DNA from: Chloroflexota bacterium | GTDB lineage: Bacteria > Chloroflexota > Ktedonobacteria > Ktedonobacterales > Ktedonobacteraceae | Reading direction: 5' to 3' | Assembly (NCBI GenBank): GCA_005881995.1 | Contig: VBHV01000227.1 | Span: forward strand, 4,244-12,136 | Length of the DNA stretch: 7,893 bases | Shown here: piece after piece, positions 1-5,481 of the stretch | Position numbering within the stretch: the first letter of the stretch is position 1 | Layout of the letters: each line of letters opens with the position of its first letter | Notes under the pieces: generated by a model | What the model was told of the DNA's origin: nothing | The model's database searches: none | What the model saw: the letters and a program-made list of their open reading frames with translations, nothing else | Made by a program: the position numbers and the translations under genes

Positions 1-614
1 GACGCGGGACTACCAGTCACAGTTGAGGTAGCCGTTGTCGTTTCTGTCGCCATTACGACCTGTGTCGGACTCGGCGTTGGCTGATGCTGTGCCACACTTG
101 CCTGGTTTGGTTGATTGTCGCTCATTCCTGAGGTCAATACCCCAGGTAGAGGGGGTACTGACACGAAATGAGCAAACGTATAGGCCAGGACGATTATGAC
201 CGTCATGCAGAGCAAGCCTACCCCGAATGCCACTGGCAAGCTCACCAGGCGCACAGCCGACTTTTTCGGACGTGGACGGTTAACAGTTCGGCATGCCAAC
301 GACGACCATATACTCTGTTTCTGCGCACCACGCTGGATCTGCCTCAGGATGAGAGCTGGCGATAATTCAGGGTAGCGCTGGTAGCGCGACATCTGACTGA
401 GTATGTCCAGCGGCTTGCTCTCGTGCGATAGATTCGCAAAGGACTGCTGGCACTGCTTACAATGCACCAGGTGCAGGCGGATACGCTCCGAATCTTCAAG
501 TTGTTGCCCACGAAGGAAGGCGAGTAAGCTGCTATTTTCTGGATGTTCCCCACCACTTCCACCTTGCACATCCCTTTTCTCCGATGTGTTCCGCACCATA
601 CGCTTATCTACCAT
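1..614 (-). CDS. Membrane-anchored zinc-type anti-sigma factor (partial, C-terminus beyond left edge)
   Basis: I translated this frame by hand. It stays open from an ATG at 614-612 to the window edge, about 204 residues. It carries the zinc-binding anti-sigma signature H-x3-C-x2-C (H48, C52, C55, in HLVHCKQC) in a roughly 120-residue cytoplasmic part. One hydrophobic segment follows at about residues 125-147 (SLPVAFGVGLLCMTVIIVLA). The outer part is rich in Pro, Ser, Thr and Gln (about residues 152-204) and still open at the edge. Members of this family hold the ECF sigma factor encoded just upstream inactive at the membrane and release it on an envelope signal. The ATG lies inside the 3' end of the sigma gene (11-nt overlap), which indicates translational coupling. 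GGG directly abuts this ATG, so its spacing is poor, and the in-frame ATG at 599-597 is a possible alternative start. The zinc motif and the partner gene make the class fairly secure; the signal sensed is unknown. Confidence 0.82.
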   Translation of the reverse strand, partial: MVDKRMVRNTSEKRDVQGGSGGEHPENSSLLAFLRGQQLEDSERIRLHLVHCKQCQQSFANLSHESKPLDILSQMSRYQRYPELSPALILRQIQRGAQKQSIWSSLACRTVNRPRPKKSAVRLVSLPVAFGVGLLCMTVIIVLAYTFAHFVSVPPLPGVLTSGMSDNQPNQASVAQHQPTPSPTQVVMATETTTATSTVTGSPA

Positions 615-1236
615 CCCTTTTGGGTACCACTTCTCCGGGCGCAATAAATTGGGCCCCTAAACGCGCTGGTTCTTGGGCCCCTGCCGCGGGTGTATCGGCG
701 GCAGGCGCTTGCCCATACAGCGCGCGAAATTTATCTACTCCACGAGCGACCCGTTTACGAACCGCCTCCGAACTCACCTTCAGTATCTGACCTATTTCCT
801 CATAGTTAAAGCCGTTGCCAAAATGAAGCTGCAACACCGCAGCATCCTTGGGGTTCATTCTGTCTAGAGCTTGATGAACGAGGATGCGCGTCTCCGCCTG
901 CTCTTCTGGGCCAGCCGTTGCCAGGCTCTCATTGATCCCTTCCTGGCTTTCCAGGCGGATAAATTGTTTCAGGCGTTTCCGGTTCAAATAACGCAGACCG
1001 TAGTTCGTGGCAATACGATAGATCCAGGCATCTAGCGACAGATCGCCGGATGTCTTTCCTATTTCTTTATACACCTGCAAAAAAGTATCTTGTGCAAGGT
1101 CAAGAGCCACTTCTCGATCCCCCACGAGGCGATGCAAATATCCGGTAAGAGGGTGCTGTAATCGTTCGATCAAAGCACAAAAGGTCTGTGCATCGCGCGC
1201 GCGTAGACGCTCTACCACCTGCTCATCCGTCACCAA
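604..1236 (-). CDS. RNA polymerase sigma factor, ECF (sigma-70 family)
   Basis: A 210-residue protein with sigma region 2 at about residues 20-90 (DLAQDTFLQVYKEI, then LDAWIYRIATNYGLRYLNRK, the core-binding and -10-recognition helices). Region 4 is at about 115-172 (ALDRMNPKDAAVLQLHF, then NYEEIGQILKVSSEAVRKRV, a helix-turn-helix for -35 recognition). No region 1.1 or 3 is present, as usual for the ECF group. The start is TTG at 1236 or, equally likely, the adjacent GTG at 1233; a G-rich GGGGGTAAGG ribosome site precedes both. The gene overlaps the zinc-type anti-sigma gene by 11 nt, the usual regulator-plus-inhibitor arrangement. Unusual is an Ala/Pro-rich tail of about 38 residues after region 4 (from about residue 173), ending in GEVVPKRDGR. 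Part of it (residues 192-200, LGAQFIAP) is encoded by a copy of a palindromic repeat found elsewhere in the window. The regulon cannot be read from the sequence. Confidence 0.93.
   Translation of the reverse strand: MVTDEQVVERLRARDAQTFCALIERLQHPLTGYLHRLVGDREVALDLAQDTFLQVYKEIGKTSGDLSLDAWIYRIATNYGLRYLNRKRLKQFIRLESQEGINESLATAGPEEQAETRILVHQALDRMNPKDAAVLQLHFGNGFNYEEIGQILKVSSEAVRKRVARGVDKFRALYGQAPAADTPAAGAQEPARLGAQFIAPGEVVPKRDGR
637..661. repeat. Palindromic repeat copy inside the sigma-factor gene
   Basis: This 25-nt stretch matches the right arm of the intergenic inverted repeat (3178-3202) at 20 of 25 positions by eye. It keeps the GGGCGC start, the ATAAAT core and the CCCCTA end. It lies in the last codons of the sigma gene. 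On the minus strand it is read as R/L-G-A-Q-F-I-A-P, where the intact repeat would give V-G-A-R-F-I-A-P in the same phase. It is degenerate, so descent from the same repeat family is an inference from similarity. Confidence 0.6.
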
Positions 1237-1273
1237 TTGGCCTTACCCCCAGCGGCCTTCCTAAGAGGCTATT

Positions 1274-1297
1274 CCATACTATGGAGATAGTACATGG
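1274..1297. promoter_or_regulatory. Imperfect inverted repeat in the sigma-gene leader
   Basis: The arms CCATACTAT and ATAGTACATGG pair apart from a two-base bulge, around the centre GGAG. The repeat lies about 40-60 nt upstream of the sigma-factor start, downstream of the best promoter guess. It could be an operator or a small leader hairpin. No known regulator motif is recognised, and short repeats like this can arise by chance. Confidence 0.25.
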
Positions 1298-1314
1298 ATG
1301 TGCCCTTACACTCT

Positions 1315-1344
1315 ATAATCATTGAGGCAGCGAAAAACGGACAA
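1315..1344 (-). promoter_or_regulatory. Possible sigma-70-type promoter for the sigma/anti-sigma pair
   Basis: On the minus strand, TTGTCC (1344-1339) and GATTAT (1320-1315) are separated by 18 nt. Each matches the vegetative consensus at four of six positions. The site lies in the 147-nt gap upstream of the sigma gene, the only non-coding stretch available to start that transcript separately from the upstream molybdoenzyme gene. The gap has no convincing hairpin-plus-T-run terminator, so read-through from the upstream gene is also possible. Confidence 0.25.
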
Positions 1345-1383
1345 ACCTATATGCACATGCTCATGTATTAAATTTTCCCCTGT

Positions 1384-3060
1384 TTATGAAACGTTGGTGA
1401 TGATGCTATGGTAGCCGGATGACCCTTTTGGCAATGGGGGTTCTTCTGTGGGGTCCTGTACATTGCCTTCCATGTCGATGGCGCGTACGGCGATGATGGC
1501 CTGTCCAGTAATGGTAGGCTGCCAGGCGTACTCCCAGAGCACCCATGTCAGGTCCGACAATGGCTGCTTGAGGGTGGCTCGCTGCCAGGTTTGACCAGCA
1601 TCGACGCTGACGTCGACCTCGCTGATGCCTTTGTTGCCGGAGAAGGCTACGCCTGCGATATAAGTGGTGCGATTGACAGAAACATTGCCTCCATCCAGAG
1701 GAGTATCGATGCGCGAGGTCAAGCGGACAGCGCCCAGGTCGTCCCAGCCGCGCTGCATCCAGAAGCCCTGGAAATCATAATTTACCACTTCGATGCGTGT
1801 TAACCATTTGCAGTGCTTCATGCCGTAGATACCCGGCACCAGCATACGAGCGGGGAAGCCGTGTTCCTGCGGCAGGGTGGCACCGTTCATACGTACCGCC
1901 AGTAAGGTGGTCGGTTCGAGGGCTTTGCTCAGGTGAATACTGTCGGTATAATCATCGACGGCGTGAAAGGCTACTTTCGTTGCCCCCGGCTTGACACCCG
2001 CGCGCTGCAAGAGGTCCATCAAGGGAATGCCCTCCCACAGGGCATTGCTCATGTAGGGACCGCCAACGTCGTTGCTGATACACATCATCGATTCGACCTG
2101 TTGTTTTCTGGGCAAGGCCATCAACTGGGTATAATCGAGCGTAAAGGGGTGCTCTACCTGGCCATCGACGGTTAAGCTCCAACCCGTGGCATTCACGGTG
2201 GGATCGGCATAGAGGTTTTTCGAGACGACGTAATACTGGTCATTAGAGGTGATTTCGGGAGAGAGAAAGGGCGCCGGGTGAATGGTGCCGTAATTAGGCG
2301 TTGGAGGCGGGACAATCTTACTTTTATAATGCTGCAATAATTGCGCGACGGGTATTTTTGAGGCGTTGAACCCACCCGTCACAAAACGCCAGATACCAAC
2401 GCCCGCCAGGGTTATACCCACCACAATGAGACCCCGCTTGAGTATTACACGGCGGGAGAACTGTTCGCCTGGCTCATCTTCCAGAAGCTTATCGCGTTTT
2501 GTAGGGGTCGGATTTATCGCGTCCACCTTTGCTTGAGGCAACACGGCCATAGGGACGCGATTTATCGCATCCGTGATGAAGACGAAGAGCAGACCAAAGA
2601 CCAGGCCTACCACCGCCAGGCTGAGCATACCAAGACCAATACCAGCATCCAGGTTTTCGCCAAAGAGACCAGCATTCGTCAAAGGCAACAAAATCACCCC
2701 GGCGAAGAGCCAGAGCATAAAGGCCAGCAGCAGCCCATGGTACCAGTGCAGGTGATCGCCCCGCGCCTTGATGCGTGAATAATACAGCGCGCCACTCAGG
2801 GCAAACACGAAGCACTGTCCAACGAGGATGCCATAAAAGAGAATATGCTTGGCGCTCTCGCCAATGAGCTGGTGTAGATACTCAAACATAGGTGCAGGCA
2901 TCAAGGCGGTCAGCAGTGAGCCAAAGACTTCCGGCAGCGATACACCTTGCCACGTTACATTGATAAAAAGCATGACGGCGGAGGCGACAATGCCTGCCGC
3001 AAGACCGGCTATAAAGCCGACTCTAAATGGACTTCTTCTTTGTAAGAACGGGATTTTCAT
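1384..3060 (-). CDS. Five-helix membrane protein with exported sulfite-oxidase-fold molybdenum-cofactor domain
   Basis: A 558-residue protein. Four hydrophobic helices are visible at about residues 14-36, 72-94, 106-127 and 142-165. A cytoplasmic loop ends in SRRVILK (202-208), close to the Tat consensus SRRxFLK, and is followed by a fifth helix (about 210-227). After a linker comes an oxidoreductase molybdopterin-binding domain (about 280-455). C327 in MMCISN is the likely molybdenum ligand, and GFPARMLVPGIYGMKHCKWL is the conserved cofactor-binding stretch. The C-terminus (about 457-558) resembles the Mo-co dimerisation beta domain of sulfite oxidase (DVSVDAGQTWQRA). Positive-inside charges place the enzyme domain outside the cell. 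The substrate is unknown. The start ATG follows AGGAAG at usable spacing. Precedents are the actinobacterial Rieske proteins inserted by Sec then Tat; I also recall a five-helix Moco protein of Streptomyces of this kind. Residues 163-187 are encoded by two repeat copies. Confidence 0.87.
   Translation of the reverse strand: MKIPFLQRRSPFRVGFIAGLAAGIVASAVMLFINVTWQGVSLPEVFGSLLTALMPAPMFEYLHQLIGESAKHILFYGILVGQCFVFALSGALYYSRIKARGDHLHWYHGLLLAFMLWLFAGVILLPLTNAGLFGENLDAGIGLGMLSLAVVGLVFGLLFVFITDAINRVPMAVLPQAKVDAINPTPTKRDKLLEDEPGEQFSRRVILKRGLIVVGITLAGVGIWRFVTGGFNASKIPVAQLLQHYKSKIVPPPTPNYGTIHPAPFLSPEITSNDQYYVVSKNLYADPTVNATGWSLTVDGQVEHPFTLDYTQLMALPRKQQVESMMCISNDVGGPYMSNALWEGIPLMDLLQRAGVKPGATKVAFHAVDDYTDSIHLSKALEPTTLLAVRMNGATLPQEHGFPARMLVPGIYGMKHCKWLTRIEVVNYDFQGFWMQRGWDDLGAVRLTSRIDTPLDGGNVSVNRTTYIAGVAFSGNKGISEVDVSVDAGQTWQRATLKQPLSDLTWVLWEYAWQPTITGQAIIAVRAIDMEGNVQDPTEEPPLPKGSSGYHSIITNVS
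2500..2572. repeat. Palindromic repeat pair embedded in the molybdoenzyme gene
   Basis: Two copies of the repeat core, both GATTTATCGC on the plus strand, lie at 2500-2524 and 2552-2572. They are separated by 27 nt, exactly the spacer length of the intergenic inverted pair at 3126-3202. The first copy begins TGTAGGGG and matches the intergenic left arm at about 21 of 25 positions. On the minus (coding) strand the copies give DAINRVPM and DAINPTPT, in the same codon phase. The encoded residues 163-187 form most of the cytoplasmic loop between helix 4 and the Tat-like motif, so the repeat has been kept as protein without breaking the frame. Confidence 0.7.
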
Positions 3061-3125
3061 ATGAAGACCAGACTTCCTGAAAGAGCGATATTACGCCTTG
3101 GCTATTTATAATGTAGATACCTATC

Positions 3126-3202
3126 TGTAGGGGCGAGATTTATCGCGCCCTCTTCCCAGGTTGATTTCTTGGCTCGTGGGCGCGATAAATCTCGCCCCTA
3201 CA
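3126..3202. repeat. Perfect 25-bp inverted repeat (MITE- or REP-like) in the divergent intergenic region
   Basis: The arms at 3126-3150 and 3178-3202 are exact reverse complements. Each is itself nearly palindromic around the core GATTTATC, and the spacer is 27 nt. The outer ends read TGTAGGGGCG and CGCCCCTACA, so each outer end carries a TA dinucleotide next to a GGGGCG terminal repeat, as in elements mobilised by IS630/Tc1-type transposases. No transposase is in the window. The element sits between the divergent molybdoenzyme and ROK genes and could fold into a cruciform or strong RNA hairpin. Its relatives lie inside three genes of this window. Confidence 0.85.
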
Positions 3203-3256
3203 ATTACACGATTAGCTTGAGAACGATTTACAGGATAGGGTGGGCGGGCCTCGCCC

Positions 3257-3285
3257 TTGTTCACATTCTCCAAATGCAGTATGAT
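3257..3285 (+). promoter_or_regulatory. Possible promoter of the ROK kinase gene
   Basis: TTGTTC (3257-3262) and TATGAT (3280-3285) are spaced 17 nt apart. The -10 element matches the consensus at five of six positions, but the -35 element only at three. The site is 45 nt upstream of the ROK start codon, in an AT-richer stretch. The rest of the 269-nt divergent region holds the inverted repeat (3126-3202), the molybdoenzyme leader with an AT-rich TATAAA on the minus strand (3110-3105), and no recognisable operator. Confidence 0.35.
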
Positions 3286-3329
3286 TTACAACACTATACA
3301 CAATACGAATATTAAGGAACGGTAGAGTT

Positions 3330-4421
3330 ATGCAAGAAGCAAACGCAGCCGATCAGGTCCCCTTCTCACCGGTCATAGGAGTAGATATCGGCGGAACACA
3401 ATTGCGCACGGCAGTGTTACTGGGCGGGCAATTGCGCTCGCGCGTCAGTATGATCACCGGAGCAAACCCTACGCCTGAACGTATTCTACCACGCATCTTG
3501 CGCGCTATCGAGCAAGCAATTGACGAGGCGCATATACCACGAAATACTCTCGCGGGCATAGGTGTCGCCATGCCTGGACCTCTTGATTACCGCACGGGCA
3601 TCATTTATTCACCGCCCAATTTGCCCGGATGGGAACAGGTGCCATTACGCGATATCTTTCTACAACATTATACGTTGCCCGTTTACATCGAGAATGATGC
3701 GCACACAGCGGCGCTGGGTGAATATATGTTTGGTACGGGCCGTGGCTGTAAGAATCTTGTCTATTTGACCATCAGCACAGGCATTGGCGGCGGTGTGATT
3801 ATTGATGGCAAGATTTTAGAAGGGGCAAATGGAACGGCCGCGGAACTGGGACATATGTCGATTGATTGGCACGGCGCACGCTGCAGTTGCGGAAATATGG
3901 GCTGCCTGGAATATCTTGCTTCCGGCACTGCCATCGCTCGCATGGCGAATGAAGCTATCGCAGACGGGCAGGGAGCCGAACTGCTGGCTTTCGCAAGCAC
4001 AATGCTGGCGCATCCTACTACTGTTCCCGACCAGGCAGCGCTGCCTGCCGTGCAAGAGCCTGAGGCGTTGGAACAAGATGATATGGGCGAAGCAGAAGAA
4101 CCACTGCGCGTTAACGCCCGCACCGTTGCACGCGCGGCAGAAGCGGGCATCCCCCTGGCACGCTCGATTATCACGCAGGCAGGTGAGGCGTTAGGCGTCG
4201 GACTCGTCAATATTATTCACATTTTCAACCCGGAGATGATTATCCTGGGCGGAGGCGTAATGTTGATGGGGGATATGCTGATGGAACCCGCCCAGCGTAT
4301 TGTGCAGGAACGCACCATGCAGGCCCCCCGCGATGCAGCGCGTATTGTGATTGCGCAGCTGGGCGCCAACGCGGGACTGGTCGGCGCCGGGGCCTTAGTT
4401 TATCATTATTCCAATTCTTAG
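3330..4421 (+). CDS. ROK-family sugar kinase (glucokinase-like)
   Basis: A 363-residue cytoplasmic protein, probably an ATP-dependent kinase of glucose or a related hexose. The N-terminal phosphate-binding motif is GVDIGGTQLRTAVL (residues 17-30), with GVAMPGPLD at 78-86. The catalytic stretch is ENDAHTAALGE (121-131, D123 the likely base), followed by STGIGGGVI (149-157). The ROK zinc site is complete: E172 and H175 (ELGH), then C185-x-C187-x4-C192 in CSCGNMGCLE. The C-terminal FNPEMIILGGGV (299-310) completes the fold. The start ATG has AAGGAA about 10 nt upstream. The DNA-binding helix-turn-helix of ROK repressors is absent, which favours an enzyme. The protein is longer than typical ROK kinases because of an acidic, low-complexity insert at about residues 217-260. 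Its TAG stop lies at the tip of a MITE-like element, and the pre-insertion protein was probably ten residues longer. Sugar specificity cannot be read. Confidence 0.9.
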   Translation: MQEANAADQVPFSPVIGVDIGGTQLRTAVLLGGQLRSRVSMITGANPTPERILPRILRAIEQAIDEAHIPRNTLAGIGVAMPGPLDYRTGIIYSPPNLPGWEQVPLRDIFLQHYTLPVYIENDAHTAALGEYMFGTGRGCKNLVYLTISTGIGGGVIIDGKILEGANGTAAELGHMSIDWHGARCSCGNMGCLEYLASGTAIARMANEAIADGQGAELLAFASTMLAHPTTVPDQAALPAVQEPEALEQDDMGEAEEPLRVNARTVARAAEAGIPLARSIITQAGEALGVGLVNIIHIFNPEMIILGGGVMLMGDMLMEPAQRIVQERTMQAPRDAARIVIAQLGANAGLVGAGALVYHYSNS

Positions 4422-4590
4422 GGACAAGGGGTGGCGCTGAGGATGGGCGGGGGCCTTGTGCTTGTCCTCCCTGGGGCTGGCGATCCCGTTGAGTAGTGAG
4501 GGTATTCGTCTGATCCATTAACAGGCAATCCAACCGGACGAGGACAAGCACAAGGCCCCCGCATCCGCTCCCAACCACCCCTTGTCCCTA
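4419..4590. mobile_element. 172-bp MITE-like element with 50-bp terminal inverted repeats and TA duplication
   Basis: The arms at 4419-4468 and 4541-4590 pair as an inverted repeat. The outer 16 nt (TAGGGACAAGGGGTGG) and inner 21 nt are exact, and a 13-nt middle block has diverged. The 72-nt centre has no coding potential. The outermost TA on each side fits the TA target duplication of IS630/Tc1-mariner-type elements, so the element proper would be 4421-4588 or so. It separates the ROK kinase from tlyA and contributes the ROK stop codon TAG (4419-4421). In mRNA the arms would form a long hairpin that could attenuate transcription or invite RNase III processing. No transposase is present, so it would be non-autonomous. 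Confidence 0.85.
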
Positions 4591-4596
4591 CGAACG

Positions 4597-4684
4597 CCAT
4601 TGGATCAAGGAAACGGAATGATGGCTGCGAATAAAGAGCGCGATTGGATCGAGGAAACGGAATGATGGCTGCGAATAAAGAGCG
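4597..4684 (+). repeat. 44-bp tandem duplication covering the tlyA ribosome site and first codons
   Basis: The units at 4597-4640 and 4641-4684 differ at only two positions (4598/4642 and 4608/4652). Each contains a purine-rich ribosome site (AAGGAAACGG or GAGGAAACGG), the double start ATGATG, and codons for MMAANKER. Because 44 is not a multiple of three, the two starts are in different frames; only the second leads into tlyA. The repeat begins seven nt after the MITE-like element. Near identity suggests a recent duplication. Confidence 0.92.
4618..4665 (+). CDS. 15-codon mini-ORF, duplicated tlyA start acting as possible leader ORF
   Basis: The first copy of the duplicated start reads MMAANKERDWIEETE and ends at a TGA (4663-4665) that overlaps the tlyA ATG (4662-4664) as ATGA. 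It has its own ribosome site (AAGG, about 7 nt before the ATG), almost identical to that of tlyA. If translated, ribosomes terminating here could re-initiate on tlyA, or compete with direct initiation. No function of the peptide itself is suggested; it arises mechanically from the 44-bp duplication. Confidence 0.4.
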   Translation: MMAANKERDWIEETE

Positions 4685-5411
4685 GTTGGATGTTGCGCTG
4701 GTGAGGCGCGGGCTGGCTCCCAGCAGGGAACGCGCACGCGCGCTCATTATGGCGGGACAGGTGTATCTTGGTGATCGCCTGGTTGATAAGCCGGGGCTGC
4801 TGGTACCACTCGACGCCGCTTGCCGCATCGCGGAAGCCAGCAATGAATTAAAGTATGTGAGTCGCGGCGGTCTCAAGCTCGAAAAAGCTTTGGAAACCTT
4901 TGCGTTAGACCCGGCGGGACTGGTCGCGCTGGATGCTGGCGCGTCAACGGGCGGATTTACCGATTGCCTGCTCAAGCACGGGGCAAAGCGGGTATATGCC
5001 ATTGATGTAGGGCGCGGGCAACTGGCGTGGACACTACGCAATGATCCGCGCGTGGTGGTGATGGAGCATACCAATATTCGCCATGTCACCTCGCTGCCAG
5101 AACCAATACAGTGCGCGGTGATCGATGTTTCGTTTATTTCCCTGCGCCTCGTTTTACCTCCCCTTGTCCCGCTGCTGACGCCTGATGCGTGGGTAGTGGC
5201 CCTGGTCAAGCCGCAATTCGAGGCGGGCAAAGCCGAGGTTGACCGGGGAGCGGGCATTATCAGCGATCCGGCGGTGCATACGCGCGTCCTGGAGGAATTG
5301 CAGGCGTGGATACCGGCGCATACTCCTTTCCAGGTGCAGGGATTGCCCGATTCGCCGATTTGCGGGCGTGATGGCAACCGGGAGTTTCTCTTACACCTGC
5401 GTATGAGGTAG
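4662..5411 (+). CDS. tlyA: TlyA-family rRNA cytidine-2'-O-methyltransferase
   Basis: A 249-residue protein of the usual TlyA length; family members methylate cytidines of 16S and 23S rRNA using S-adenosylmethionine. An S4 RNA-binding domain is at residues 7-60 (RLDVALVRRGLAPSRERARA, then AGQVYLGD). The FtsJ-like Rossmann methyltransferase domain follows from SRGGLKLEKAL (68-77). The SAM-binding loop is LDAGASTGGFTDCLL (90-104). The K-D-K-E catalytic set of 2'-O-methyltransferases is visible as K72, D155 (VIDVSF), K183 (LVKPQFE) and E241 (GNREFLL). I chose ATG 4662 because GAGGAAAC lies 7 nt upstream; ATG 4665 is also possible. An in-frame TTG at 4644 would add six residues but lies upstream of this ribosome site. 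The gene lies 240 nt after the ROK stop because of a MITE-like insertion and a tandem duplication. Some members are called haemolysins, a historical name unlikely to reflect function here. Confidence 0.94.
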   Translation: MMAANKERLDVALVRRGLAPSRERARALIMAGQVYLGDRLVDKPGLLVPLDAACRIAEASNELKYVSRGGLKLEKALETFALDPAGLVALDAGASTGGFTDCLLKHGAKRVYAIDVGRGQLAWTLRNDPRVVVMEHTNIRHVTSLPEPIQCAVIDVSFISLRLVLPPLVPLLTPDAWVVALVKPQFEAGKAEVDRGAGIISDPAVHTRVLEELQAWIPAHTPFQVQGLPDSPICGRDGNREFLLHLRMR

Positions 5412-5481
5412 AATACAAAGAACAACAATAAGGGCCGCTTGCCCTGATAGATGTCCACCTGAAAGAAATGAGGTGTGTTTT

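Noticed and set aside
168..365. Short plus-strand open frames opposite the anti-sigma and sigma genes (168-867)
   Set aside because: They lack ribosome sites and family patterns, and lie opposite convincingly coding sigma and anti-sigma frames.
3107..3112. Perfect TATAAT on the plus strand in the divergent region
   Set aside because: No acceptable -35 element lies 16-18 nt upstream, and the stem-forming inverted repeat lies between it and the ROK gene. On the minus strand the overlapping TATAAA also lacks a -35 match.
3236..3260. TAGGGTGGGCGGGCCTCGCCC, a possible decayed copy of a second TA-flanked repeat
   Set aside because: It has a 5-bp stem (GGGCG/CGCCC) and a one-sided TAGGG end, but too little similarity to the other elements for a call.
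4644..4661. TTG at 4644 as the tlyA start, adding six residues (MDRGNG)
   Set aside because: It lies upstream of the best Shine-Dalgarno sequence (GAGGAAAC), and the extra residues are ribosome-site DNA read as codons. ATG 4662 fits better.
5431..5445. Small hairpin AGGGC-CGCTT-GCCCT after tlyA as a terminator
   Set aside because: The stem is only five pairs and no T-run follows; it is more likely incidental, and the CoA ligase starts only 36 nt later.
4418..5458. Long open frame on the minus strand opposite tlyA (346 codons)
   Set aside because: It is antisense to a clear TlyA gene, has Arg/Ser/Pro-rich composition with no recognisable domain, and crosses the MITE and the tandem duplication. 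It is a by-product of GC-rich codon use.
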